DNA of 64,000 bases from positions 496,001 through 560,000 of the forward strand of contig NZ_JACWMY010000002.1 of the NCBI RefSeq assembly GCF_014773265.1, written 5' to 3'. Source of the stretch: Mucilaginibacter pankratovii. GTDB lineage: Bacteria > Bacteroidota > Bacteroidia > Sphingobacteriales > Sphingobacteriaceae. This document shows positions 45,261 to 53,444 of this stretch, piece after piece (positions within the stretch are counted from its first letter, which is position 1; every line of letters starts with the position of its first letter). The notes beneath the pieces are model-generated. The model had not been told where the DNA came from. It was given only the letters and a program-made list of their open reading frames with translations, and made no database searches. The translations under genes were made by a program, and so were the position numbers.

Positions 45261-45713
45261 TTATAGCGCTACAAGGTTATTAGTAGTGATCAGTTCCAGC
45301 TCGGTGCCCTCGTTACGGTAATACGGGTACACAAAATTGAACCGGGAGTTGGTGGCCCTCACCATGTATTCTATCTCCAGCATAATGATGCCCTCTAACT
45401 CGTTATCGGTGTTCATCTCTATTTTCTTTACGTCTATCCTCGGTTCGAAATAAAGGATGGCCGTTTGAATCTTATCTTTTATAATGGTTTTGGTGGTGGT
45501 ATCCAGCGATTCGAAAACCAGTTCGTCCATATTACAGCCGTATTTGGGCTGCATTACACGCTCGCCTACTTTGGTTGAAAGCAGTATTTCAAGGCTTCTC
45601 TGAATATCCAGCACTTTTTCGGTAACCTCCACGCCTTGTGCGGCCACATCAAACGCGGGCGGGAAACTCCAGCCCTTGCCTAAAAAATCGTTGTTCTTAA
45701 ATTCAGTTTCCAT
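45261..45713 (-). CDS. GPW/gp25 family baseplate protein (Pvc9-like)
   Basis: A 150-residue protein of the T4 gp25/phage P2 gpW-like family, which forms the baseplate inner wedge and nucleates sheath polymerisation. The family core is visible: IQRSLEILLSTKVGERVMQP, YGCNMDELVFE, and IQTAILYFEPRIDVKKI. Normal length. It lies between the PAAR tip gene and the J-like gene with 12 bp and 3 bp spacers. Confidence 0.93.
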   Translation of the reverse strand: METEFKNNDFLGKGWSFPPAFDVAAQGVEVTEKVLDIQRSLEILLSTKVGERVMQPKYGCNMDELVFESLDTTTKTIIKDKIQTAILYFEPRIDVKKIEMNTDNELEGIIMLEIEYMVRATNSRFNFVYPYYRNEGTELELITTNNLVAL

Positions 45714-45725
45714 ATCGCTTTATTT

Positions 45726-46016
45726 TTAACCGCCTATCATTACTGTTGGCGCGCCCAAAACAATTGTCCCGCCATGCGCCGTTGAATCTCCCATACGTGC
45801 GGCCGGTGCACCGCCAATCATTACTGTTGATGAACCCATCACTATGCTATCCGGCGGGCCGGCGCAGGTAAGCATATCGCCAACCCTTGCTGCCGGTTGC
45901 CCGGCAATTAATACCGTTGGGCATCCGGCAGGTAAAACGGGGCCGCCAACATGCGGTACCGTGGCTGTAACCATGGGGCAAACGTGCATATCTCCTACTC
46001 GCGCTGCTGCGGGCAT
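45726..46016 (-). CDS. PAAR-domain spike tip protein (Pvc10-like)
   Basis: A 96-residue protein built almost entirely of PAAR repeats: ARVGDMHVCPM, PAARVGDMLTCAGPPD, PAARMGDSTAHGG, with Cys/His that could bind the structural metal. It would sharpen the tip of the VgrG-like spike, encoded 12 bp upstream. It is single-domain, with no C-terminal toxin extension. Confidence 0.93.
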   Translation of the reverse strand: MPAAARVGDMHVCPMVTATVPHVGGPVLPAGCPTVLIAGQPAARVGDMLTCAGPPDSIVMGSSTVMIGGAPAARMGDSTAHGGTIVLGAPTVMIGG

Positions 46017-46028
46017 ATCGTTTAGTTT

Positions 46029-47777
46029 TTAATTTATTTGTACCATTGAACCCCGTACCACCGTATTACCGCCCGATGATACCTCCGCGCCTCCGCTGCC
46101 TTCTACTTTGGTTTGGGCGCTGCCTTTTATATTTACGTTAACCCCTTCGGCCTTTACATCGGTAGCGGCCTTCATTACTATATCTTTTATACTATCCAGC
46201 TTTATACCATCCTGATCCATCACGAACTTATTGCCATGCTGGTCTTCCATGCTGATGGACTTTTCATCCTCGGACAGGATGAACTTATTGCCTGCAGGCG
46301 TTTCTATATTGATGGTCTTCTTCTCATCGTTGAATATCACTTTCATTTCGCTGCGCGATACATAGCCTTTTTCGTGGTTATCGTCTTTGGTTTCCAGCGG
46401 CGCTTCCTTATCGCTGCTGTTGCACATACCCAGTATCACGGCAAAACGCGGGTCGTTGTTAATAAAACCTACTATCACTTCATCGCTAATCTCGGGCCTG
46501 AAGAAGGTGCCGCGTTTTTTACCGGCATCCAGTGTACAGATACGGCTCCAGATGCCTTCATCGTCCTTATTTATTGATGGCAGCCGTACCATAATACGGT
46601 CTTCATGTTCAGGATCGCCTTCCAGTTTGGTTACCACGCCAATTTGCAGGCCCTGTATGGCCGGCAGTAAGGCCCCCGCCTGTGGCTGCTGCAGGTTATA
46701 GGTTTGCGCAAACCATTCGGGGTTAAGGCCAAACTGAAATACGGTTTCCCAATTACCTTTATCTATTTGCTGGCGTATGCCGGTTACAAACAATTTACCT
46801 TCAAACCGTTCGCCTATGCCATTCACCTGTATCATTTGCCCGGGTTTTACAGCAGCGGTGCCATCGGTAGTTACCCGGCCACGAACTTTTGCCAGCTTAT
46901 GCTTCAACATTTTGGCGTTGGCCCATTGTTGTAATTCCTGCTCGTTCAGCTTCCCGCTATGCTGCAGGTTAAAACTATCCTCTCCTATCACATCGGCCAG
47001 GGTATCGGCAGTAATATTGCCTGCATCGGGCACATTGGGGTCCTCGGCCTCAACGGTATCTATCATTTCCTGTTCAGTAGAATTCCAGGCGGCAGCTTTT
47101 ACCGACTTAAATTGCAGGCGGGCATCAATCTCGGCGTCGAGGTCGTGCACGGTAGCGCCGTATTGAACAGTTAATGCCGGTGCCGAAGCGAAATCGGGTT
47201 TGGCTATGCTGATCTTGCCATCATCGGTATTACAAAGCAAACCGTTAGCATCAACCCGGCAAAGCATAAAATCCCAGTCGGTAGTATTGTATTGTACCAC
47301 TTCCTCGTGTTTAAGCGTGGTAGCTTCTACATCCTTTTGAATACCGTACTTGTCTATCAGCTCTTCCATTAACTCGCTGTCTTTTATATCCTTAAAGTAT
47401 TTGCTTTTGCAAGCCACCGTCATTTTAACCGCTTCGTCCTTACATTCTATCATCAGCACCGAACTTGTTTTTCTTATTTTGATGCCGTGTTTTATTACTA
47501 TTCCTTTAAAAATGGTTTCCTCCTGTGCGCGGTAACCCGCTTTTATCTCTATTTTTTTCCCGGGTTCAAAATCGGCCGTATTGCTTATCGCGAATGATTC
47601 CTTTGAGGGTTCGCCATCCAGCAGAATTATATTGGCCGATGAAATACGGTTAACCTCTTTATTCACAATGATGGACAATACCTGGTACGCCTTAGAAACC
47701 TCATTCCCATCTGATAGCATGGTAAATGTGCATACGCTTTTAGGCGCATCAGAGGGTATTGTTCTTTCGTTGGGCAT
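46029..47777 (-). CDS. VgrG-like spike protein (Pvc8-like)
   Basis: A 582-residue spike. Residues 1-330 are the gp27/GPD-like hub domains (CTFTMLSDGNEVSKAYQVLS, KIEIKAGYRAQEETIFKGIV); about 375-455 is a gp5-type OB domain (DRIMVRLPSINKDDEGIWSR, EVIVGFINNDPRFAVILGM); the C-terminus is a repetitive beta-helix needle (KNINIETPAGNKF-like and MEDQHGNKFVMDQDG repeats, VKAEGVNVNIKGSAQ). It trimerises under the tube and carries the PAAR tip. It starts 5 bp after the LysM protein gene. No extra effector domain is seen. Confidence 0.93.
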   Translation of the reverse strand: MPNERTIPSDAPKSVCTFTMLSDGNEVSKAYQVLSIIVNKEVNRISSANIILLDGEPSKESFAISNTADFEPGKKIEIKAGYRAQEETIFKGIVIKHGIKIRKTSSVLMIECKDEAVKMTVACKSKYFKDIKDSELMEELIDKYGIQKDVEATTLKHEEVVQYNTTDWDFMLCRVDANGLLCNTDDGKISIAKPDFASAPALTVQYGATVHDLDAEIDARLQFKSVKAAAWNSTEQEMIDTVEAEDPNVPDAGNITADTLADVIGEDSFNLQHSGKLNEQELQQWANAKMLKHKLAKVRGRVTTDGTAAVKPGQMIQVNGIGERFEGKLFVTGIRQQIDKGNWETVFQFGLNPEWFAQTYNLQQPQAGALLPAIQGLQIGVVTKLEGDPEHEDRIMVRLPSINKDDEGIWSRICTLDAGKKRGTFFRPEISDEVIVGFINNDPRFAVILGMCNSSDKEAPLETKDDNHEKGYVSRSEMKVIFNDEKKTINIETPAGNKFILSEDEKSISMEDQHGNKFVMDQDGIKLDSIKDIVMKAATDVKAEGVNVNIKGSAQTKVEGSGGAEVSSGGNTVVRGSMVQIN

Positions 47778-47782
47778 ATATC

Positions 47783-48472
47783 TTACCGGTTATTTATTTT
47801 ACTTATCGGCGGGAAAAACAACTCCGTTCCCTGTTGCAGGTGCCTGAAATTATATAGCTTATTTGCCTTAGCCACCTGTACATAATATTTCGAGTCGCCA
47901 TAGATCAGGAAACACATCAGCGGCAGGGTATCACCCTGTTTTACAACCCGGTAATGTGTAAGGTCCGGTGATTGCGGATTTTCTGTTGCCACCCGCAGCG
48001 TCTCCTCAATACTGCCTTTAAACCCGGCTTTGCAAACCGCCCTGATGGGGCTGCCATCAGGGTTAAACAGTTTGTAGGTAATGGTTAAGGCATTGCAGCG
48101 CCCCTTGAAAATGAAGTTGCCCCATACCAGCTTAAAGTGCTTTGGCTCGTGCGAGGAGCTGTCAAATTCCAGCAGCAGCTTTTTAAAGTCTTCTACATCA
48201 TCGTGCACGCTGGCCTTTGGCTTGCCATCAATAATGCCGGTACAGTCGAACAAAAACTCAAAGGACATTTCCTCGGGTTTCTTCACGTTAAAGCGTTGCG
48301 TTGCCGCGCTGGTGCCGTGCCCCTGCCCTTCGGTAAACTCTACTTTATAATCAAGCACATAAGCTTCGGGGTTGATAAGCGCGGTAAACGGCGCCCCAAC
48401 CTGGTGGCTATCGGCATAATCCGGATTGTTGTATGCCAGTATTTTGATCTTTTCCAGTTTTCCTTCAGCCAT
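47783..48472 (-). CDS. LysM-domain hub/baseplate protein (Pvc7-like)
   Basis: A 229-residue protein. The N-terminal part (TALINPEAYVLDYKVEF, EEMSFEFLFDCTG) is the tube-initiator/hub module found in contractile systems, and the C-terminal 55 residues form a LysM domain (HYRVVKQGDTLPLMCFLIYG, LQQGTELFFPP). It connects the spike to the first tube ring. The start codon overlaps the stop of the 57-aa DUF5908 gene by one base. Confidence 0.9.
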   Translation of the reverse strand: MAEGKLEKIKILAYNNPDYADSHQVGAPFTALINPEAYVLDYKVEFTEGQGHGTSAATQRFNVKKPEEMSFEFLFDCTGIIDGKPKASVHDDVEDFKKLLLEFDSSSHEPKHFKLVWGNFIFKGRCNALTITYKLFNPDGSPIRAVCKAGFKGSIEETLRVATENPQSPDLTHYRVVKQGDTLPLMCFLIYGDSKYYVQVAKANKLYNFRHLQQGTELFFPPISKINNR

Positions 48473-48645
48473 TATCGTTCGTTTTTAGCGTTGATCATGT
48501 CAACCACCTGTTCAATACATTGCCTGATAACGCCGTCCTTATCATCGTCCTGCGCCGATGTGTCTGAGGCAGGCGGCGCGTCACCGCCAGCCTGCGGCTG
48601 GTTTACCGTTACCCGGATGTGGAGTTCTTTTATCTCTAAAGGCAT
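48472..48645 (-). CDS. Small DUF5908-type eCIS protein (57 aa)
   Basis: A 57-residue frame beginning MPLEIKELHIRVTV, the conserved N-terminal beta strand of the DUF5908 family of small proteins found at this place in Bacteroidota eCIS loci. A polar Gly/Ala/Asp linker follows and then an amphipathic helix (DGVIRQCIEQVVDMINAK). Its start and stop each overlap the neighbouring gene by one base (TAATG at both ends), so it is translationally coupled to the second tube protein and the LysM hub protein. Function unknown; possibly an assembly or adaptor peptide. Confidence 0.85.
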   Translation of the reverse strand: MPLEIKELHIRVTVNQPQAGGDAPPASDTSAQDDDKDGVIRQCIEQVVDMINAKNER

Positions 48646-49100
48646 TATTTTACAGTGAAATAGTTATAGCTTATGTCCAGCGTTTCGATGACTACCGAGT
48701 TTTCCTGTGCATTAAAATCAGATACAGCCCACTTTTTTGGCCAGGCGTTAAAAATGTTCCAGGTTTTAAGCGGCTGGTGCTCTTCGTTAAGCAGCATTAC
48801 GTTGATCTGCACGGGTTTAAACGTGCGGTTTTGCAAGGCATCCAATACCCATCTGATCACCTTCGAATCGGTAAGCATACCGCGTTTTAACGACAGGTCG
48901 GGGTACTTGCTGCGCAGGGGCAGCTTATGCTCAAACCGGTTTTCGCCGCCCTCTTTGTAAGCCTCGGTATCGTATTCTACATTGAGGCCCGATACAGTTT
49001 GAAAGCGCGAATCGTTGTCGTTACCAATGCCAACAAAATCAACCTTAAAATGGAACCCTACGGGGGGATAATAGCCCCCCGCCGACGTGTTATTAGCCAT
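48645..49100 (-). CDS. eCIS tube protein 2 (phage T4 gp19-like, Pvc5-like)
   Basis: A 151-residue tail-tube family protein: PPVGFHFKVDFVGIG, FQTVSGLNVEYDTE, LSLKRGMLTDSKVIRWVLDA, and a C-terminal WNIFNAWPKKWAVSDF strand typical of gp19-like tubes. It is more divergent than the major tube protein and lies next to the hub genes, so it probably forms the first ring(s) that adapt the tube to the spike. Confidence 0.9.
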   Translation of the reverse strand: MANNTSAGGYYPPVGFHFKVDFVGIGNDNDSRFQTVSGLNVEYDTEAYKEGGENRFEHKLPLRSKYPDLSLKRGMLTDSKVIRWVLDALQNRTFKPVQINVMLLNEEHQPLKTWNIFNAWPKKWAVSDFNAQENSVVIETLDISYNYFTVK

Positions 49101-49130
49101 AATTTTAGTTTTTAAGCAATAAACTACCCG

Positions 49131-49158
49131 CTGTTACCAATTTTAGCGTGGGCAACAG
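49131..49158 (-). promoter_or_regulatory. Intercistronic hairpin between the two tube genes
   Basis: In minus-strand RNA CUGUUGCC (from 49158-49151) pairs with GGUAACAG (49138-49131), eight base pairs with one G-U, loop of 12 nt. It occupies the 83 bp gap between the major tube gene and the second tube gene. It could protect or partly terminate the upstream message and so raise tube and sheath output over baseplate output; no U-tract follows. Confidence 0.4.
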
Positions 49159-49183
49159 GCGCGATCTTTTCAGCTGTATTTAT

Positions 49184-49615
49184 CTAATTAAGTATATTGA
49201 GGCCTTCGTGCGCCAGTTCGAGCGTTTCAATCGCCACCTCGTTGCCATCTGATTTTAAATCACTTGCCTGCACCTTTATCGGGAAGGCGTTAATGATCTT
49301 CCAGCTGATAACCGGTTCGCGGTTTTCATTCAACAGGCTAATGAGCAGGTCGCGGCGTTCTACCTTGTTCATCTGCACGGTGTTTATCCAATTATAAAAT
49401 TCTTTGTCGCCCTCAAAAGTGCCGCGTTTAAGGGTGATGTTGCTGAATTTTTGCATACCGGGCATCTTTATTTTGGTGTATTGCGGGCTCGAACCATCGC
49501 GGTATTCAATAGGTTCTACCTGCATATCAAGCCCGGTTACTTCGGTAAAACCGAAACTTTTATCCCCAAACGTTACCGAGAAGTGAAACTTGGGAAGTGG
49601 ATATTGTGTTGCCAT
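49184..49615 (-). CDS. eCIS major tube protein (phage T4 gp19-like, Pvc1-like)
   Basis: A 143-residue inner-tube protein: PLPKFHFSVTFGDKSFGFTE, VTGLDMQVEPIEYRDG, FSNITLKRGTFEGDKEFYNW, and WKIINAFPIKVQASDLKSDG are all classic segments of the gp19/Hcp-fold tube family in eCIS. It should be the abundant stacked tube subunit. It is encoded 65 bp after the sheath gene. Confidence 0.94.
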   Translation of the reverse strand: MATQYPLPKFHFSVTFGDKSFGFTEVTGLDMQVEPIEYRDGSSPQYTKIKMPGMQKFSNITLKRGTFEGDKEFYNWINTVQMNKVERRDLLISLLNENREPVISWKIINAFPIKVQASDLKSDGNEVAIETLELAHEGLNILN

Positions 49616-49680
49616 TGTTTTTATGTAATAGGTTTTTAACAGATGTATTTATATAATTGGTGATAACAGAACATTATCTA

Positions 49681-51108
49681 TCAACTCTCGGCCATTTTGT
49701 GGCTAAAGCGCAGGATAATAAACTCTGCCGGGCGCACAACGGCCATCCCAATTTCAATAATGAGCCGCCCTTCCAGTATGTCAAGCGCGGTCATTGTTTT
49801 GTTAAGGCCCACTGCTACATAAAAAGCATGCTCGGGCTTGGCTCCCTGTAAGGCACCCTGGCGCCAAAGTGTGGTCAAAAAGTTTTCCAGCATACCCTGT
49901 ACGCGCACCCAGGTGCCCGAATCGTTAGGTTCAAACACGAAGCCTTCGCTGGCTTTTTTGCTGCTTTCTTCCACCATATTGAAGAAGCGCCTAACGGGTA
50001 TGTAACGCCACTCATTATCGTTACCGGCCAGGGTGCGGGCACCCCATATCAGTATGCCTTTACCTGTAAACGCCCTGATAACATTGATAGATTTACCGGC
50101 ATCAACATCAACATTTAAGCCACCCTGCGCTTCATCGGTAACTTGTTTAGTTAGGCCTGATACCATGTTGAGGCTTACGTTGGCCGGTGCTTTCCACACA
50201 CCGCGGGTACTATCTGTTAATGCATAAGCACCTACTACAGCGGCGCTTGGCGGTAGGGTAACGCGCTGTTTATCCAGTTCCAGCTTAACCAGCGATTGCA
50301 GTTCGGTGCTCAGCGCGTCAAAATCGGGTGTGCTGGTAACTTCAAAGGTGCCGTCCTCGTTCATATCCTTATTCAGCGCGATAGTAAAGTTGGCAGCTAC
50401 AGTTACATCATACAAATAGTTTAACGATGTGCGCAGGAACGGATGGTAGGCCGCGCCGTATTTTAAGTTGGTGGTACCTATTTCATCACGTACATTTTGC
50501 GGATCATCGGCATAGCAATCCATTACCACAAAACGGTCTTTTAAAGTACCGGCCTGCAATAATGCAGCATCATACAAATCGCCGGCATCGCCTGCATTGG
50601 CAACATGCACCGCCTGCGGGAAAACCAGCAAGGTTGGCTCGTCATAACGTTCGGCCATTTGTAAGCCGGCAGCCAAATTGGCCCTGGCTATGGTTGTACC
50701 GGTAGTATCGCCTACACTAATAATATAGCAGGGGCCGCCGCCATTAGCAAAATATATTTGCATATGGTAGTACATGGTTTGTGTTGATGGCGTAGGCACC
50801 GTTGCAGTTATCACCCGGTTTTTCAGCTCGGTGGTACCGTTTTTATAGGTTTCTTCAATAGTAACATCAAAGCTTTCCATAGGTGTACGGCCAAAATAGC
50901 TTTCGTACTCCAGCAATGAGATTATACGCTTCGCTTCGGTTACCACTACACCACTAATGGTTTCTGATGGTAAGGGCGTACCGGCCAAACCGGCTTTTTC
51001 CGTATAGCCGATAAACACCGGGATAGCGGTTTCTACCTGCGCCACTGACGGCGGAAACTTTGGGATCTCTTCAATGTAAACCCCAGGGGTTTTGTAGGTT
51101 GTTGCCAT
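49681..51108 (-). CDS. eCIS contractile sheath protein (Pvc2-like)
   Basis: A 475-residue sheath subunit. The N-terminus YKTPGVYIEEIPKFPPSVAQ followed by VETAIPVFIGYTEKA and the C-terminal segments GRTLAGNDNEWRYIPVRRFF-like (GARTLAGNDNEW) and WVRVQGMLENFLTTLWRQGA define the phage tail sheath family. Only one sheath gene is present, whereas Afp and PVC have several. It wraps the tube and contracts to drive injection. Confidence 0.95.
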   Translation of the reverse strand: MATTYKTPGVYIEEIPKFPPSVAQVETAIPVFIGYTEKAGLAGTPLPSETISGVVVTEAKRIISLLEYESYFGRTPMESFDVTIEETYKNGTTELKNRVITATVPTPSTQTMYYHMQIYFANGGGPCYIISVGDTTGTTIARANLAAGLQMAERYDEPTLLVFPQAVHVANAGDAGDLYDAALLQAGTLKDRFVVMDCYADDPQNVRDEIGTTNLKYGAAYHPFLRTSLNYLYDVTVAANFTIALNKDMNEDGTFEVTSTPDFDALSTELQSLVKLELDKQRVTLPPSAAVVGAYALTDSTRGVWKAPANVSLNMVSGLTKQVTDEAQGGLNVDVDAGKSINVIRAFTGKGILIWGARTLAGNDNEWRYIPVRRFFNMVEESSKKASEGFVFEPNDSGTWVRVQGMLENFLTTLWRQGALQGAKPEHAFYVAVGLNKTMTALDILEGRLIIEIGMAVVRPAEFIILRFSHKMAES

Positions 51109-51148
51109 AATAAATGATTAAATGTGATACATAATAAATTCTTATACG

Positions 51149-52318
51149 CTAATAGTTTAAATGCAATTCTGAACACAAATAGGTATTTCCGGCTCTGACA
51201 ATTGTACCGAGCCTGTCTTTCCCGGGGTTGGCAATAGGTAAAATGTCGCCCAGGGTGGCAGATTTTAACAAAATGGTAGTAAGGGGGATTTCTTTTAGAG
51301 GGATGGGTTTATCGGATGTAAATTGGTTTACAGTATCTGAAGAAAAAGTGATATTGTTTGCGGTATCTTCTATAGTGGTAACATCGCTGGTTCTGGAGAG
51401 GTATTTCCAAATAACAGCCCGGCTTGCAAATTGCAGGGTAAATAATGTGCCTTTAGGTTTGCCGGCGGCATCAAACAAGGCAAAATCATTTGCGGCAGGC
51501 AGGTTATTTACGAGCTCGAGCACGCCGAAAACATTGCGGTAAACAACGTCGCCATCAAGGTATATCAATTTGTCGGTGCCGTTAACATTTACCCGGTATT
51601 TACCCGGTGGCAGTGCCTCTAAACGTACAGGGACGGTAGTTTGAGGTGTGTCAAACGCAATGTTGACAGGATCCGTAACTTGTTTATCATAATTGCCATT
51701 TGCCGGGTTAAAGCCAAAAACACTAACAACAAAATTGGTTGCGGCCACAGTATTAAACAAGTATAAAAAGGGCGTTATTTCTATCAGGTCGGCAGCGTTG
51801 GCATACTGGAATTTTCCGAGCTTCATCCAATAACCCACATCAGATAAAGCGTGTGCGTTGCCCGAATTACTTGGCTTTATCGATTCAAAAACATCTTTTG
51901 CCGCATTTGCAGCGAAACTGCCAATTGGATACTGGCGGGCATTATTGTAAGCAGCTATTTTCAAGTTGAGATACAGATCTGTGCCTATTTTTACCTGGTT
52001 GCCATTGCTAAAGTAATACCTTAATGGCTCTGCAGGGTGATAGCTTAAATTAGTATAATTATTGAAATACGGGTTGTTGATACGCAGGTAGAAGCTCAGC
52101 TTTATTGAGGGGCTAAGCTTTACATAAGGCTTCCCTGCATCATCTACACGGGTTAATACGATTAGCTTGTGGCCGGCTTGTTTCCAAACCATACCATGCC
52201 CTTTTAAAATAGCGGCGGTAGCGGTAGATGGTGTCACCGCCAGGTCCTCACAAAACTTATTAGTATAGTATTCATGCAGAATAGCTACGCTGAACACTAT
52301 TTTATATCGCAGGCTCAT
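51149..52318 (-). CDS. Uncharacterised 389-aa protein between cap and sheath genes
   Basis: A soluble, beta-rich 389-residue protein without signal peptide or a domain I can name. The N-terminal part (VFSVAILHEYYTNKFCEDLA) is hydrophobic but not a typical signal. A central stretch LEALPPGKYRVNVNGTDKLI looks like an Ig-like strand pattern. It overlaps the cap gene by 4 bp (52315-52318, ATGA) and precedes the sheath gene by 40 bp, so it belongs to the eCIS operon and may be a cap, collar or surface component. No Afp/PVC equivalent comes to mind. Confidence 0.7.
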   Translation of the reverse strand: MSLRYKIVFSVAILHEYYTNKFCEDLAVTPSTATAAILKGHGMVWKQAGHKLIVLTRVDDAGKPYVKLSPSIKLSFYLRINNPYFNNYTNLSYHPAEPLRYYFSNGNQVKIGTDLYLNLKIAAYNNARQYPIGSFAANAAKDVFESIKPSNSGNAHALSDVGYWMKLGKFQYANAADLIEITPFLYLFNTVAATNFVVSVFGFNPANGNYDKQVTDPVNIAFDTPQTTVPVRLEALPPGKYRVNVNGTDKLIYLDGDVVYRNVFGVLELVNNLPAANDFALFDAAGKPKGTLFTLQFASRAVIWKYLSRTSDVTTIEDTANNITFSSDTVNQFTSDKPIPLKEIPLTTILLKSATLGDILPIANPGKDRLGTIVRAGNTYLCSELHLNY

Positions 52319-52914
52319 GTTAGTTGAAGTTTAGTACGGCCACTTAGTTCAATTTCGGTAATGATGCCGCCGCCTGCAATAATGGCTTCTTCATCAAGGG
52401 TTATCTGCCTTATTTTGTATAACGCCGATGGAAGATATTTACCGCCCAATATGCTCCACAGATGGTTTACCTGCTCAAAGCTCATCGAGTGCAGATCAAG
52501 TATTATCTTTTGTATCTTAGGATCCAGCGCCGGATGGCTAAGCGGGGTAAATACCCGCTGATATTGAAAAAACTGGATAACGTACGACAGCCATTTAAGC
52601 GCCTCGGCATATTCGGTAACGTTTACAGCAAATACTACATACAAGTTAAGATACAGCGGCGGGTTTTTGTAGTTGATGCCGTTATCTGTTTTTACGAAAT
52701 TTTCTTGCTGACGGGCAATGCGGTCCTCCTCTACGTTAACAAGCGAAAGTATGCCCTTATTGGATAAGGAGTTTGTACCGGCCCCTTCATTATCCATGGC
52801 TTTTGTAATGTTGCCCAATACAAAACGCGGATCGGTGTTGGCCCCCAGCTTCTGCGATAGAAATTGGTTTACCTCGTCTAAAAGAAATTTTAAAGTCTCG
52901 TTAATCATCGCCAA
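52315..52914 (-). CDS. eCIS cap/terminator protein, DUF4255 (Pvc16/Afp16-like)
   Basis: A 199-residue protein of the DUF4255 (Pvc16 N-terminal) family: INETLKFLLDEVNQFLSQKL, GILSLVNVEEDRIARQ, NPPLYLNLYVVFAVN, and YALKWLSYVIQFFQYQ-like WLSYVIQFFQYQRVFT are characteristic. Afp16 and Pvc16 cap the distal end of tube and sheath and fix particle length. It is the first gene of the eCIS operon, about 120 bp downstream of the predicted promoter. Confidence 0.92.
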   Translation of the reverse strand: MAMINETLKFLLDEVNQFLSQKLGANTDPRFVLGNITKAMDNEGAGTNSLSNKGILSLVNVEEDRIARQQENFVKTDNGINYKNPPLYLNLYVVFAVNVTEYAEALKWLSYVIQFFQYQRVFTPLSHPALDPKIQKIILDLHSMSFEQVNHLWSILGGKYLPSALYKIRQITLDEEAIIAGGGIITEIELSGRTKLQLT

Positions 52915-53041
52915 AAAAGCTAAAATTCACAAAAAACAAAAAAACGCCAGACCTACAAAAAAATATGTTTTACCCTGAAAAAATAGAAAACCAACTTCAC
53001 AACATAAGATTAGGTGGTAGATATACACGGGGAATGCAAAC

Positions 53042-53072
53042 CAAAGGTAGAGTTAATTTTATTTAATGCAAA
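53042..53072 (-). promoter_or_regulatory. Predicted Bacteroidota promoter of the eCIS operon
   Basis: On the minus strand TTTG (53072-53069) and TACCTTTG (53049-53042) are separated by 19 bp, a full match to the Bacteroidota housekeeping consensus (TTTG, 19 bp, TAnnTTTG). Transcription would start near 53035 and leave a leader of about 120 nt before the cap gene. All 18 downstream frames are closely spaced, so this may be the main promoter of a 28 kb transcript. Confidence 0.7.
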
Positions 53073-53179
53073 TGAAATTATTGCTTCTTACAAAAACATT
53101 CATTCAAATATGTAATTAATGGTTAAACACATAATTAATTTGAAGCTAAATATTAACTTATCGTATACCCGGCAGGGTT

Positions 53180-53205
53180 AAAACACGGTACAAATACCGT
53201 GTTTT
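53180..53205. terminator. Bidirectional hairpin upstream of the eCIS promoter
   Basis: AAAACACGGTA (53180-53190) and TACCGTGTTTT (53195-53205) form a perfect 11 bp stem with a CAAA loop and flanking T or A runs on both strands. It lies about 110 bp upstream of the eCIS -33 box and 239 bp before the divergent pseudogene, where it could insulate the eCIS promoter from incoming leftward transcription. Confidence 0.6.
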
Positions 53206-53273
53206 TCTACCCCGTAAGCTTAGAAGGCAAACCGGCAGAGGCGGCAACAGTCAATTCAAAGTCAGACAATAAC

Positions 53274-53316
53274 TGGACTATACCGATTGTTATTTCTGGA
53301 CTACATGAATAGTCCA
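53274..53316. repeat. TGGACTA repeats in the divergent intergenic region
   Basis: TGGACTA occurs at 53274-53280 and 53297-53303, 23 bp apart, and its inverse TAGTCCA at 53310-53316, giving a small hairpin with the second copy. Spacing of about two helical turns resembles an operator. The rest of the 530 bp gap (52915-53444) is AT-rich with no recognised gene. Confidence 0.35.
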
Positions 53317-53444
53317 CCCTACGTGTAATTTTATCTCCATATAACAAACTAAGCTATCACCTTGCCGTAAAACGTGATGCTTCTATACCAGTTCGACTGT
53401 GAATTTGGAGGCTTCGAATTTCCGGTATTTTTACCTAACTAGCA

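Noticed and set aside
46113..47174. Plus-strand frames over the spike gene
   Set aside because: No domain or start context; the minus-strand VgrG-like frame is continuous and family-like.
24898..52914. Prophage or Bacteroidota T6SS-iii interpretation of the tail-like cluster
   Set aside because: No capsid, portal, terminase, integrase or lysis genes and no TssJLM-type membrane complex are present, while DUF4157, DUF4255 and the AAA+ ATPase are eCIS markers.
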